Assembly (NCBI RefSeq): GCF_965198575.1
Contig: NZ_OZ240671.1
Location: forward strand, 3,596,001-3,660,000
Direction: 5' to 3'
DNA: 64,000 nucleotides
From: Lichenicola sp965198575
Lineage (GTDB): Bacteria > Pseudomonadota > Alphaproteobacteria > Acetobacterales > Acetobacteraceae
Positions 51,445-61,065 of the stretch are shown here, piece after piece (positions within the stretch are counted from its first letter, which is position 1; each line of letters begins with the position of its first letter). The notes under the pieces are model-generated. The model searched no databases. It was not told the DNA's origin and saw only the letters and a list, made by a program, of their open reading frames with translations. A program made the position numbers and the translations under genes.

Positions 51445-52329
51445 ATGACGTATCTCAACGCACTGAACATCGAGTCGGTGGTCGAACAGCCTCAGCGTGC
51501 GCGCCCGGTCACGGAGGCGGAGCCGGTTCCACGACGCCAGGGGGTCGGCCGGCACCTGCTGTATCGCGGCGATTGCGTGAAAGTGATGGGCCGGCTTCCC
51601 GCCGCATCGGTCGATGTCGTCGTGACCTCGCCGCCATACAATATCGGCCTGTCCTATCGCACCTACAGCGACCGCCGCGCCGAGGAGGATTACCTCGACT
51701 GGATGGTCGGGGTGGCCACGGCGGTTCGGCGCGTGATGGCGCCGACCGGGTCGTTCTTTCTCAACATCACCGGGTCGAGTGCGATGCCTTGGCTGCCGTT
51801 CGAGCTGATCGTCCGGTTGCGGTCGCTGTTCCGGCTGCAGAACCATATCACCTGGGTGAAGTCGATCTCGATCGGCGATGATTCCGTGGGCCACTTCAAG
51901 CCGGTGCGCAGCGAGCGCTTCCTGCATCGAAACCACGAGCACATCTTCCACCTGACGCTGAACGGCGCCGTCCCGCTCAAGCGGCTGGCCGTCGGCGTGC
52001 CGTTCAAGGACAAGTCCAACATCGCGCGTCGCCAGCACGCCCAGGATCTGCGCTGCCGCGGCGACAGCTGGTTCATCCCGTACGAGACGGTGCAGGCGCG
52101 GTCGCAGAAGTTCAACCACCCCGGAACGTTTCCGGTGATGCTGCCGCGGATGTGCATGCGGCTGCACGGGCAGGCATCGCCGGTGGTGCTGGACCCGTTC
52201 ATGGGCACCGGCACCACCCTGATCGCTGCGGAACAGGAAGGCGCGCGCGGCATCGGCATCGATCTCGATGCGGGCTATGTCGGAATCGCCCGGACCCGCC
52301 TGCTATCCACGATCCGTGGTCACGGCTGA
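51445..52329 (+). CDS. Orphan beta-class DNA methyltransferase (N6-adenine or N4-cytosine)
   Basis: SAM-dependent DNA methyltransferase of 294 residues. Catalytic motif TSPPYNIG comes first (near residue 54) and the SAM-binding DPFMGTGTTLIAA near the C-terminus, which is the beta-class order. VMAPTGSFFLNITGS, GDSWFIPYETV and the late RGIGIDLDAGYV are further family blocks. The start ATG 51445 was chosen because upstream residues are unlike any domain. No restriction endonuclease is adjacent, so it is probably an orphan regulatory or protective enzyme. The SPPY motif fits either target base. Confidence 0.85.
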   Translation: MTYLNALNIESVVEQPQRARPVTEAEPVPRRQGVGRHLLYRGDCVKVMGRLPAASVDVVVTSPPYNIGLSYRTYSDRRAEEDYLDWMVGVATAVRRVMAPTGSFFLNITGSSAMPWLPFELIVRLRSLFRLQNHITWVKSISIGDDSVGHFKPVRSERFLHRNHEHIFHLTLNGAVPLKRLAVGVPFKDKSNIARRQHAQDLRCRGDSWFIPYETVQARSQKFNHPGTFPVMLPRMCMRLHGQASPVVLDPFMGTGTTLIAAEQEGARGIGIDLDAGYVGIARTRLLSTIRGHG

Positions 52330-52528
52330 GCGACAGGTTCTGGCGTAATCCACCACGGGGTGGTGAAGCTCGCCAACCGGCGTTTCGAGGTTAATCCGAG
52401 CCTCTCCAGGAATTAAATTATATCAACACCTTGCGGTTGGCCTGCGCGCCTCTTCCGGCTGGCACGGAAGCTGCTGTAACAGGACGAAATGCGGCGGCAC
52501 CCGATGGCGGCCCCCACCACGAGGTGTC
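52330..52528 (+). promoter_or_regulatory. Leader and probable promoter region of the RND operon
   Basis: This 199-base gap carries a small hairpin after the methyltransferase stop (CACCAC 52351-52356 with GTGGTG 52360-52365). An unusually AT-rich stretch (AATTAAATTATATCAACA, 52411-52428) probably holds the -10 region of the downstream efflux operon. No convincing -35 was found. GAGG just before the ATG at 52529 is the likely ribosome site. Confidence 0.35.
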
Positions 52529-54118
52529 ATGTCGGCCGAGCCCATCCCCAGACGATCACGGCGCCTCTGCTGGAAGCGCCTCGTCCCCGTCAGCCTGCGG
52601 CGCCGACCGTGGCTGCTGCTGGCCACCAGCCTGGCCGGCCCCTCGGCACTCCTGGCCGGGTGCGCGGTCGGTCCCGACTTCCACCGGCCGGGCTACGGCG
52701 ACGCCACCCACCTGACCCCCGGGCGCTACAACGAGACCGCGCCCGATGCCGTCACCGTGGCGTCGAAGGTCGCGGGTGGCGAGGCGCAGCACCTGGTCGT
52801 CGGCCGCGACATCCCGGGTGAGTGGTGGCAGCTGTTCCGCTCGCCGGCGATCACCACGCTGGTCGCGACGGCGCTGCGGGACAGCCCGAGCATCGATGCC
52901 GCCAACGCGGCGTTGCGGGTGGCCCAGGAACAGGCGATGGCGCAGCAGGGCACGCTGTTCCCACAGATCGATGGCACGATCAGCCGGTCCCGACAGGAAG
53001 AGCCGCTGTCCCTGGAGGGCAGCCAGTCGCCGCCGCTGCTGTTCAGCGACTACAGCGCCGGGCTGACGCTCTCCTACACGCTGGATTTCTGGGGGGGCTT
53101 GCGCCGTGCGGTGGAGCAGGCGGAGGCGCAGGTCGATTACCAGCGCTACCAGCTCGAGGCGGCATACCTGGCCCTCAGTGCCGGCGTCGCCAACAGCGCC
53201 ATCCTCGCGGCTTCGCTGCAAGGGCAGATCGCGGTGCAGCAGCAGCTGATCGGCTTCGAGCAGAAGCAGCTCGACACCGTGCGCCAGCAGTTCGAGCTGG
53301 GCGGCGCCACCGGCACCGACGTCGCGACCCAGCAGGCGCAGGTGGCGGAGGCGCAGACCACGCTGGTGCCGCTGCAGACCGAGCTCGTGCAGACCCGCGA
53401 CCAGCTGGCGTCCTATCTCGGCCAGGCGCCGTCCGGCGTGGTGATCCCGCCGCTCGATCTCGACGGCCTGACGCTGCCGGGCGAGCTGCCGGTCAGCGTG
53501 CCGTCCGCGCTACTGGCACAACGTCCCGACATCCGTGCCGCCGAAGCCAACCTGCACCAGCAGACGGCGGCCCTCGGCGTCGCGATCTCGATGCGGCTGC
53601 CGAACGTGACCCTGACGGCCTCGGTGGGCTCCAGTGCGGCCGACACCCACCAGCTGTTCAGTCCGACCAATGGCATGTGGTCGCTGGTGAACCAGGCGGT
53701 GCAGCCGATCTTCGACGCGGGCCAGCTGCTGCACAAGCAGCGCGCGCAGAAGGCGGCGATGCAGCAGGCGGCCGCGCAATGGCGCAACACCGTCGTGCAG
53801 GCGTTCCAGAACGTCGCCGACGTGCTTGCGGCGGTGCAGAACGATGCCGTGGCGCTGAACTACGCCAACATCGCGCAGACCGCAGCCGCGCGCAGCCTCT
53901 CGCTGGCCAGCCTGCAGTACAAGCTCGGCGGCGTCAGCTACCTGAGCGTGCTGAGCGCCCAGCAGACCTACCAGAACACCGTGATCACGCTGATCCGGGC
54001 CCGCGCCGCGCGGTTCACCGACAGCGTCGCACTCTACCAGGCGCTCGGTGGCGGCTGGTGGAACCGCAACGACCTGCCGCCGCCGCCGCCCGGCCTGTTC
54101 AGCTCGCCGCTGCCATGA
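52529..54118 (+). CDS. Outer-membrane efflux lipoprotein (NodT/OprM type)
   Basis: Outer-membrane channel of a tripartite RND pump, 529 residues. A long basic n-region precedes the lipobox LLAGCAVGPDF (Cys45), which fits the NodT family. Two OEP repeats form the TolC-like barrel and coiled coils (LSYTLDFWGGLRRAVEQAEAQ in the first half, LQPIFDAGQLLHKQRAQK-like sequence in the second). It is the first gene of the unit, followed by the fusion protein and pump. Drug specificity cannot be read from sequence. Confidence 0.92.
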   Translation: MSAEPIPRRSRRLCWKRLVPVSLRRRPWLLLATSLAGPSALLAGCAVGPDFHRPGYGDATHLTPGRYNETAPDAVTVASKVAGGEAQHLVVGRDIPGEWWQLFRSPAITTLVATALRDSPSIDAANAALRVAQEQAMAQQGTLFPQIDGTISRSRQEEPLSLEGSQSPPLLFSDYSAGLTLSYTLDFWGGLRRAVEQAEAQVDYQRYQLEAAYLALSAGVANSAILAASLQGQIAVQQQLIGFEQKQLDTVRQQFELGGATGTDVATQQAQVAEAQTTLVPLQTELVQTRDQLASYLGQAPSGVVIPPLDLDGLTLPGELPVSVPSALLAQRPDIRAAEANLHQQTAALGVAISMRLPNVTLTASVGSSAADTHQLFSPTNGMWSLVNQAVQPIFDAGQLLHKQRAQKAAMQQAAAQWRNTVVQAFQNVADVLAAVQNDAVALNYANIAQTAAARSLSLASLQYKLGGVSYLSVLSAQQTYQNTVITLIRARAARFTDSVALYQALGGGWWNRNDLPPPPPGLFSSPLP

Positions 54119-54152
54119 CATCCCGAACCGTTTCGTTGCAGGATATATCCCG

Positions 54153-55286
54153 ATGACCAGGAAACTCCTGTTGCTCGCGCTGCTCTGCGTGGCCATGCTG
54201 GCGGTGGTCGGCGGCGGCCGCTGGCTGCTCACGTCGCGTGCCGGGGCAGTGAGCCAGGCGGGCAGCCAGGCCCCCGCGCAACCGCCTCAGGTGGTCTCGG
54301 CGATCACCGTCAGGGCCTCCTCCTGGCAGAGCCGGATCCGCGCATTCGGGCAGGTCCGCGCCGTCCAGGGTGCCGACCTCTCGTCGGAAGTGTCGGGCAT
54401 CGTCGACCGCATCGATTTCCAGTCCGGCACCGAGGTGGCGGCCGGAACCACGCTGCTGCGGCTGCGCGCCAATGACGACGATGCCCGCCTGGCGACGCTG
54501 CAGGCGACGGCGGATCTGTGGGCGGCCAACGTGGCGCGCGACCAGAAGCAATTCGACGCGCAGGCGATCAGCCGGGCCACGCTGGACCAGGACAACGCCA
54601 ACCTGCACAGCTACCGCGCCCAGGTGGCGGCGCAGCAGGCGCTGATGCAGGAGAAGATCATCCGGGCGCCGTTCGCCGGCCGGCTCGGCATCCGAATGGT
54701 CGATCTCGGCCAGTACCTGGTGGCCGGCACCGCGGTGGTGACGCTGCAGGCGCTCGATCCGATCTATGTCGACTTCAACGTGCCGCAGCAACAGATCGGC
54801 CATATCGCGTCGGGGCAGGCGGTGCAGGTGCGCGTCGACAGCTATCCCGGGCGGGTGTTCGATGCCCGGGTGCTGGCGGCCGACAGCCGGATCGACGCCT
54901 CGAGCCGCATGGCCCAGGTCCGCGCCAGCCTGCAGAACCCGGATCACGCGTTGCTGCCCGGGATGTTCGCGACGGTCGGTCTGGCCGAAGGCGCCGCGCA
55001 CCAGGCTGTCACGATACCGGCGGCGGCAATCAGCTATAACCCGTATGGCGATTTCGTTTATGTGCTGACGCCGGGTGGTGCCAAGGGTGGCGTCATGACC
55101 GCAACCTCCAGGGTGGTGAATACCGGCGAGAGCCAGGGCGACCAGGTCGAGGTGGTGAGCGGCCTGAAGCCGGGCGAGCGGGTGGTCACCGCGGGCCAGG
55201 TCAAGCTCCGCAACGGCTCGTCGGTGCTGGTCGATGACCGGGTGCAGCCGGAGAATCTCGCCGCACCGAACCCGCCGGAAGAGTGA
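54153..55286 (+). CDS. RND efflux membrane-fusion protein
   Basis: Periplasmic adaptor (HlyD/MexA family), 377 residues, anchored by an N-terminal hydrophobic helix (LLLLALLCVAMLAVVGG). The lipoyl-like half motifs are SSEVSGIVDRIDFQSGTEV and IIRAPFAGRLGIRMVDLGQYL, flanking a helical hairpin. The beta-barrel and membrane-proximal domains follow. The start ATG 54153 has AGGA upstream; the longer frame reads within the OMF gene. The pump gene begins 14 bases downstream. Confidence 0.93.
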   Translation: MTRKLLLLALLCVAMLAVVGGGRWLLTSRAGAVSQAGSQAPAQPPQVVSAITVRASSWQSRIRAFGQVRAVQGADLSSEVSGIVDRIDFQSGTEVAAGTTLLRLRANDDDARLATLQATADLWAANVARDQKQFDAQAISRATLDQDNANLHSYRAQVAAQQALMQEKIIRAPFAGRLGIRMVDLGQYLVAGTAVVTLQALDPIYVDFNVPQQQIGHIASGQAVQVRVDSYPGRVFDARVLAADSRIDASSRMAQVRASLQNPDHALLPGMFATVGLAEGAAHQAVTIPAAAISYNPYGDFVYVLTPGGAKGGVMTATSRVVNTGESQGDQVEVVSGLKPGERVVTAGQVKLRNGSSVLVDDRVQPENLAAPNPPEE

Positions 55287-55300
55287 GCAGGAGACCCGCC

Positions 55301-58300
55301 ATGCGCCTCACCGACCTGTTCATCAACCGTGTCGTGCTCTCCTGCGTGGTCTCGATCCTGGTGCTGGTGTTCGGCATCCGCGCCGAGCAGTCGCTGCCGA
55401 TCGAGCAGTTCCCGCACACCGTCAGCGGCACCATCGAGGTCGACACGCAGTATTACGGCGCCGATCCCGCCACCATCGCCGGCTTCGTGACCACGCCGAT
55501 CGAGGGCAAGATCAGCCAGGCCGAGGGCATCGACTACATGACGTCGAGCTCGTCCACCGGCGACAGCGACATCATCGTGCACCTCAAGCTGAACTACGAT
55601 CCGGCGCGCGCGCTGTCGGAAATCCAGGCCTACGTGACGGCGGCGAGCGCGCAGTTTCCGGCCGGCGTGCAGACCTCCTCGATCACCCTGTACGGCGCCG
55701 GCCAGCAGGCGCTTAACATCTTCGTCAGCAGCACCCAGCTCGATCCCGGCAAGGTCAGCGACTACACCCACCGCATCATCGAGCCGCGACTGCAGGCGAT
55801 CGCCGGCGTGCAGAAGGTCGTCGTCGAGGCCGCACCGCACGTCGTGATGCGGGTCTGGCTCGATCCCGAGAAGCTCGCCGCGGTCGGCATGAGTGCCGCC
55901 GACGTGCAGACCGCTCTCGGCAACAACAACTTCGTCTCCGGCATCGGCTCGACGCTGGGTGCGATGACCTTCGCGAACCTCGACATCACCTCCGGGCTGC
56001 ATACCGCGGACCAGTTCCGCAACCTCGTGCTGCGCCAGCAGGACAACCGGATCATCCGGCTCGGCGACGTCGCACGCGTCGAGTTCGGCCATGATCCCGA
56101 CCAGTTCGAGGCGATCAGCGACAGCCAGGCCGGCGTCTTCATCACGGTCAAGCCGAGCACCGGCGCCAACACCCTGAAGCTGACCAGCGACCTGCGCCGC
56201 GCGGTCGACGAGCTGAAGCTGCAGGCGCCGCCGGCCCTCAAGATCGCCATCGTGTTCGATGTCGGCACCTTCATCCGCGCCTCGATCCACGAGGTGATCA
56301 CGACGCTGGCGGCCGCCCTGGTGATCGTGTCGCTGGTGGTGTTCGCCTTCCTGGGCTCGCCGCGCTCGGTGATCGTGCCGGTGGTCACCATCCCGCTGTC
56401 GCTGATCGGCACCTTCGCGATGATGGCGCTGATGGGGTTCTCCATCAATCTGCTCACCCTGCTGGCGCTGGTGCTGGCGACCGGCCTCGTGGTCGACGAC
56501 GCGATCATCGTGGTCGAGAACGTCAACCGCCACCTGGCAGCCGGGATGACGCCGCTACGCGCGGCCTCGGCGGCGGCGCACGAGCTGCTTCAGCCGATCC
56601 TGGCGATGACCGTGGTGCTGATCGCGGTCTATCTGCCCCTCGGGCTGCAGGGCGGCCTGACCGGGGCGTTGTTCACCCAGTTCGCCTTCACCCTGGCCGG
56701 CTCGGTCACGATGTCGGCGCTGCTGGCGCTGACCCTCTCGCCGATGATGTGCGCGCGACTGCTGAAGCCGCGACCGGGCCCGGGGCAGCCGCACTCGCTG
56801 TCGACGCGCATGGAGGAGGCGATCGAGCGCGTATTGATGCGGGTGCAGCGCGGCTACCTCGCGATGCTGCGGGCGAGCCTGCGGATACAGCCGGTGGTGC
56901 TGCTGTTCGGCCTGTGCGTGCTGGTCAGCATCGGGTTCCTGTATTCGCACTCCAAGGCGGAGCTGTCGCCGGCCGAGGACCAGGGCGTGCTGATCGCCAG
57001 CGGCCAGAGCGAGCCGAACGCGACGTTCGACAACCTCAGGCTCTACGACACGCAGATCCAGGACATCTATCGGTCGATTTCGGAGCGCGACAATTACTGG
57101 CACGTCGTGTTCCCGCCCGGCCTCACGGACGGCATCGTGCTGACCGATTGGGCGCACCGGAAACGCAGCGTATTCGAGATCGGCAACGAGGTGCAGGCGG
57201 CGCTGCAGAAGGTCGCCGGCGTCGAGATGGCGGTCTATCAGCCGCCGTACCTGCCCGGTGCCGAGGGCATGCCGATCGGGTTCGTGCTGCAGAGCTCGGG
57301 TGACTTCCGCGCACTCGGTGCAGCCGGCGAGGCGTTCCTTGCCAAGGTACGGGCCAGCGGGCTGTTCGCCTATGCCGAGCAGGACCTCAAGATCGACCAG
57401 CCGCAATCCACCATCTCGGTCGATCGCGGCAAGCTCTCGGCGCTGGGCCTGACCATGAACGACCTGGGCACATCGCTCAACGCGATGCTCGGCGGCACCT
57501 ATGTCGGCTTCTTCTCCAACGACCAGCGTTCGTACAAGGTCGAGCCGCTGGTCGAGCGCCGGTTCCGGCTCAACCCGACGCAGATCCTCGATTACCCGAT
57601 CACCACGGTGAAGGGCGTCTCGGTGCCGCTGCGGTCGGTGGCGCAGATCGTCAATTCGGTGGTGCCAGAATCGGTCGGCCACTTCCAGCAGCTCAACGCG
57701 TCGACGATCAATGCGCTGCCGGCACCCGGCGTCACCCAGGCGCAGGCCTATGCATATCTGCAGCACCTGGCGGCCGAGACGCTGCCGGCCGGCTACACCA
57801 CCGACACGGTGGGGCCGCTGCGCCAGTACGTGCAGGAGAGCGGCGGCTTTGCGGCCACCTTCGCGCTCGCGGTGATCATCACCTACCTCGCACTCGCCGC
57901 GCTGTTCGAGAGCTTCCGCGATCCGCTGATCATCCTGGTGTCGGTGCCGATGTCGATCGCCGGCGCGCTCTTCTTCGTGTGGCTCGGCATCGGCGGCGCC
58001 AGCATCAACCTGTTCACCGAGGTCGGGCTGGTGACGCTGATGGGGCTGATCAGCAAGCACGGCATCCTGATCGTCGAGGTCGCCAAGGAGAGCCAGCAGC
58101 TGGGCCTCAGCAAGCGCGAGGCGATCGAGCGGGCCTGCGCGCTGCGGCTGCGCCCGATCCTGATGACCACGGCGGCGATGGTGCTGGGCGTGTTGCCGCT
58201 GGTGTTTGCGACCGGCGCCGGTGCGGCGTCGCGCTACGTGATGGGGCTGGTGATCGCGTCCGGCCTGTCGATCGGCACGCTGTTCACGCTGTTCGTGCTG

Positions 58301-58369
58301 CCTGCGGTGTACATGCTGCTGGCCGCAACCCGCACCAAGGTTCCTGTTCCGGAACTGGTGCGGGTGTGA
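55301..58369 (+). CDS. RND multidrug efflux pump, inner-membrane transporter
   Basis: Proton-driven AcrB/MexK-like transporter of 1022 residues with 12 transmembrane helices and two large periplasmic loops. The N-terminus MRLTDLFINRVVLSCVVSI is typical, and TM4 has LVLATGLVVDDAIIVVENV with the proton-relay aspartates. GLVTLMGLISKHGILIVEVA in the second half is the corresponding TM10 block. GGAG precedes ATG 55301 by seven bases, which is preferred to GTG 55283 (overlapping the MFP stop). It probably works with the two genes upstream to export toxic compounds. Confidence 0.95.
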   Translation: MRLTDLFINRVVLSCVVSILVLVFGIRAEQSLPIEQFPHTVSGTIEVDTQYYGADPATIAGFVTTPIEGKISQAEGIDYMTSSSSTGDSDIIVHLKLNYDPARALSEIQAYVTAASAQFPAGVQTSSITLYGAGQQALNIFVSSTQLDPGKVSDYTHRIIEPRLQAIAGVQKVVVEAAPHVVMRVWLDPEKLAAVGMSAADVQTALGNNNFVSGIGSTLGAMTFANLDITSGLHTADQFRNLVLRQQDNRIIRLGDVARVEFGHDPDQFEAISDSQAGVFITVKPSTGANTLKLTSDLRRAVDELKLQAPPALKIAIVFDVGTFIRASIHEVITTLAAALVIVSLVVFAFLGSPRSVIVPVVTIPLSLIGTFAMMALMGFSINLLTLLALVLATGLVVDDAIIVVENVNRHLAAGMTPLRAASAAAHELLQPILAMTVVLIAVYLPLGLQGGLTGALFTQFAFTLAGSVTMSALLALTLSPMMCARLLKPRPGPGQPHSLSTRMEEAIERVLMRVQRGYLAMLRASLRIQPVVLLFGLCVLVSIGFLYSHSKAELSPAEDQGVLIASGQSEPNATFDNLRLYDTQIQDIYRSISERDNYWHVVFPPGLTDGIVLTDWAHRKRSVFEIGNEVQAALQKVAGVEMAVYQPPYLPGAEGMPIGFVLQSSGDFRALGAAGEAFLAKVRASGLFAYAEQDLKIDQPQSTISVDRGKLSALGLTMNDLGTSLNAMLGGTYVGFFSNDQRSYKVEPLVERRFRLNPTQILDYPITTVKGVSVPLRSVAQIVNSVVPESVGHFQQLNASTINALPAPGVTQAQAYAYLQHLAAETLPAGYTTDTVGPLRQYVQESGGFAATFALAVIITYLALAALFESFRDPLIILVSVPMSIAGALFFVWLGIGGASINLFTEVGLVTLMGLISKHGILIVEVAKESQQLGLSKREAIERACALRLRPILMTTAAMVLGVLPLVFATGAGAASRYVMGLVIASGLSIGTLFTLFVLPAVYMLLAATRTKVPVPELVRV

Positions 58370-58381
58370 GCGACGCCGGCG

Positions 58382-60655
58382 TCAGGCGGCGCGGGCGTGC
58401 GCCGGCTGGATGCTCTCGGTCGCATCCGGAAGGTAGGTGGACGTCGCCTCGACCCTGACCGCCAGCTGCATGAGGCCTGCGGGCAGCGTCAGGCCGGCAT
58501 TGCCATCGGTCCAGCGCCAGTGGCGACCGCCGTCGGTCTCGCCGGCCCACCAGCCGCCTGACAGCGCATCGCTGTCGAGCGGCACGGACGTCGCCGACAG
58601 GCCATCCTGGCGGCGCCAGATCTCGATCGCGCCGATCGCCACGCCAAGCTGCCGGCGATCGTCCTGCCACGGCTGCACATCAGCCACCGACGCGTGACGC
58701 GAGCGGAGGCGCACCGTCTGGGCCACGGTTTCGGCGCCGTCGAGCCAGAACACGTGCAGACCGTCAGCCCGCCGCTCGGCCGGCTGCAGCACCTGCCCAT
58801 CCGCGAGCACGAGTGCCAGGCGTGCATCCTTGTCGCCGACCGGGATTCTGGCTGCCAGTCCGAGCGAGGCGGCTCGGTCCGACAGGCGCTGCCAGATCGG
58901 CTGCACGAAGGCACCCTCGGTGATGAGCGGCGCGCAGGTGGGCGGTGTCGCAGAGCCGGTGAAATCCGGGTGCAGCGCAGTCACCGCGCCGCTGGTGGCG
59001 AATTGCGCGCGGTTGCCGGTGTCGCGGTAGCTCTCGGCGGCGGCGCCATCGGCGAGCAGGATCGCGTGATGCTCGAGCTCGACGTGGAAATACTGCACCG
59101 AGGCCGGGGTCTCGATGGTGATGCTGCCGCCATTGACCAGCTGCCGGGCTGCGACCAGCACCCCGTCCAGCAGGACCGCGTGATCGGGCGAGAGCAGCAG
59201 CGGACGGCTCGGCTGGCCGTCACCGAGGCTGTCCGGCGCGAAGCGGATCGGCCGCACCATCGCGGGTGTCGGATGCCGCTCGAGGTCGATGCGGCGCTGG
59301 CCGATCCAGACGATGCGGGCCGGGACCATAGTGCCGCCGGCCAGGGTCAGCGCGATATCGCCCTCCTGGAGGCTCTCGACCGCGAGCTCGCCGCGCTCGG
59401 TCAGGATCCGGGTGCCCCGGCAGAAGCAGGCGAGATCGGCCGCGACCGGCGCGAACGAGACGCCGCGGATATTGGTGTCGGGTGCCGCGGTCACCAGGGT
59501 GGTGAAGCTCTCGCCCGGATTGGTCGTCGCGCCGAGCGTGTCGGTGATGCCGTAGAGGTAGGTCTGGTCGAGGTCGCCGATGGTGGCGTTGGTGGCGTAG
59601 AGCTGCACCGTGCCGTTGGCCTCCACCGTGCCGGTGAGCCCGATCAATCCGGTGGTGCCGGCGCTGGCGGTATTCGGCACCAGGTTGAGGCCGGCCGACA
59701 GCGTGTAGGCGAGCTTCCAGCTGCTGCCGTTGAAGATCCATTTCTGCAGGCCGCCATCGCCGAGCGTGGCTTCCTTCGGATTGCCGCTATCTGCGACGTA
59801 GAGCGTCGTCGCATTGGCGAAGAAGTAGTTCTCCGGGCTCAGCGCCACCTTGGTGCCGACCGCGGAGCCGTTGACGGAATTCTCCTCCGCCGCCGTCAGC
59901 TTGACCGAGGTCATGATGCCGGAGAGGGGGATCGGCGTGGTGGCCGAGTTCGGCAGGCTGGTGCCGTAGCTCGAGATGTTCGAGGTGCCGCCGCTGCCTT
60001 GCTTGCTGTCGCGCGAGACGTACAGCTCGCCGTCATAGATCTCGAGGGTGCGGGTGTCGGTGCTGCCGTCGATGACGGTGGCGCTGCTGGCGCCGTCCTT
60101 GGCCTCGAACACGCCCTGCGTGGCGTCGCCCTTCACGCCCTGGCCAGAGATATAGAAGGTGCTGCCATCGACGGTGGCGACGCTGCGCGGGTTGTTGGTG
60201 TTGAACACGTTGTAGAGCGCGGTGCTGGTATCGACCGTGCCGTCGGCGTTGATGTCGGCGATCACCCGCGAGACCGCGGTGTATCCGCCGCCCTGGATGC
60301 TGGTCGATTGCGCCAGTGCATTGTTGCCGTACACCGCGGCGCCACCGGCATTGTAGGTGTTGGCGTTGATCCCGTAGCCGGCGAGCACCAGCGACTGGCC
60401 GTTGGCCGCCAGCTCGAGCGATCCCTCCGACGAAGACCCGTATTCGCCCGAGATGGCGTTCTCGGTGACGCCATTTACCACGGTGGTGGTCTGCGGCAGC
60501 TCCATCTGGCTGACGAACGTGCCGGCGGTGGTGATCTGCTCCAGCACGATCGGTGCGGCGGCGTTGTCGGTGTAGGTCCCGGTGTTGGCGCCGTCGCCAT
60601 AGACGCTGATCACCAGGTCCCCGGGCACGAAAACCTCGGTGGTGGAGTCGCTCAT
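58382..60655 (-). CDS. Large Hint-domain protein with N-terminal repeat region
   Basis: A 757-residue protein with no signal peptide. The first ~400 residues are Gly/Thr/Asn-rich and beta-propeller- or adhesin-like (SLELAANGQSLVLAGYG, STFYISGQGVKGDATQGVFE, FANATTLYVADSG). A Hint domain follows: DLACFCRGTRILTERGELAV with the candidate catalytic Cys, GDIALTLAGGTMVPARIVWI and LLLSPDHAVLLDGVLVAARQ. A C-terminal domain of about 200 residues ends the protein. Hint_2 proteins are especially common in Acetobacteraceae. By family, the Hint part may cleave or attach the N-terminal part to another molecule, but this has not been shown for these proteins. It converges on the RND pump with 12 bases between. 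Confidence 0.85.
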   Translation of the reverse strand: MSDSTTEVFVPGDLVISVYGDGANTGTYTDNAAAPIVLEQITTAGTFVSQMELPQTTTVVNGVTENAISGEYGSSSEGSLELAANGQSLVLAGYGINANTYNAGGAAVYGNNALAQSTSIQGGGYTAVSRVIADINADGTVDTSTALYNVFNTNNPRSVATVDGSTFYISGQGVKGDATQGVFEAKDGASSATVIDGSTDTRTLEIYDGELYVSRDSKQGSGGTSNISSYGTSLPNSATTPIPLSGIMTSVKLTAAEENSVNGSAVGTKVALSPENYFFANATTLYVADSGNPKEATLGDGGLQKWIFNGSSWKLAYTLSAGLNLVPNTASAGTTGLIGLTGTVEANGTVQLYATNATIGDLDQTYLYGITDTLGATTNPGESFTTLVTAAPDTNIRGVSFAPVAADLACFCRGTRILTERGELAVESLQEGDIALTLAGGTMVPARIVWIGQRRIDLERHPTPAMVRPIRFAPDSLGDGQPSRPLLLSPDHAVLLDGVLVAARQLVNGGSITIETPASVQYFHVELEHHAILLADGAAAESYRDTGNRAQFATSGAVTALHPDFTGSATPPTCAPLITEGAFVQPIWQRLSDRAASLGLAARIPVGDKDARLALVLADGQVLQPAERRADGLHVFWLDGAETVAQTVRLRSRHASVADVQPWQDDRRQLGVAIGAIEIWRRQDGLSATSVPLDSDALSGGWWAGETDGGRHWRWTDGNAGLTLPAGLMQLAVRVEATSTYLPDATESIQPAHARAA

Positions 60656-60677
60656 TCTGATCTTCCTGCCGCAAACG

Positions 60678-60702
60678 TGTTCACGGTCGCGGTTTGTGAA
60701 CA
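60678..60702 (-). promoter_or_regulatory. Inverted repeat upstream of the Hint gene
   Basis: TGTTCAC (60678-60684) and GTGAACA (60696-60702) are perfect 7-bp inverted arms with an 11-base spacer, 23 to 47 bases ahead of the Hint start. A possible -10 (TACAAT on the minus strand, 60733-60728) lies upstream, which would place the repeat in the early transcribed region. It is a candidate repressor or activator site. Confidence 0.45.
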
Positions 60703-60879
60703 GAGTCGCAGCGGGCGACCAATGACAATTGTACGTCGCTTTTTAGATACCGGAACGATCCGGGAAACCAACGGAGTCCCGCATGCGGCGCGTCATCGAG
60801 CTGTGCCGCAGCCATTCCGCTCGGCAGGCCAGCCGTTATCCCCTACAATGCTGGATTCGCAATTCGACGGAGCCGCCCC

Positions 60880-61065
60880 ATGTCGATTTTTCCTGATCTC
60901 CCGGCGGTTGGCGCTCTGGACATCGCGGTCCAGGGCGACAACTTCGCGCCGGTCCTCCCGGCTGAAACCGCCGTGGACGGATCGCCGGCGAGCCGTCCCG
61001 GCGATCCGGCAGCACCGCCTGCCGATGACGGCGAGCCGCTCTTCTCGACCGACCCGCTCCGGTAG
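60880..61065 (+). CDS. Possible small protein, 61 aa
   Basis: An open frame of 61 codons, acidic and proline/alanine-rich, with no recognisable domain (MSIFPDLPAVGALDIAVQGD at the start). CGGAG eight bases before the ATG is a good ribosome site. It occupies most of the space between the divergent Hint gene and the convergent chemoreceptor gene. The 224-base gap upstream of it holds the Hint promoter region. Coding status is uncertain. Confidence 0.4.
   Translation: MSIFPDLPAVGALDIAVQGDNFAPVLPAETAVDGSPASRPGDPAAPPADDGEPLFSTDPLR

Noticed and set aside
51445..52329. Restriction-modification system
   Set aside because: Only the methyltransferase is present; the neighbours are mltA and an RND outer-membrane gene, with no nuclease or specificity subunit.
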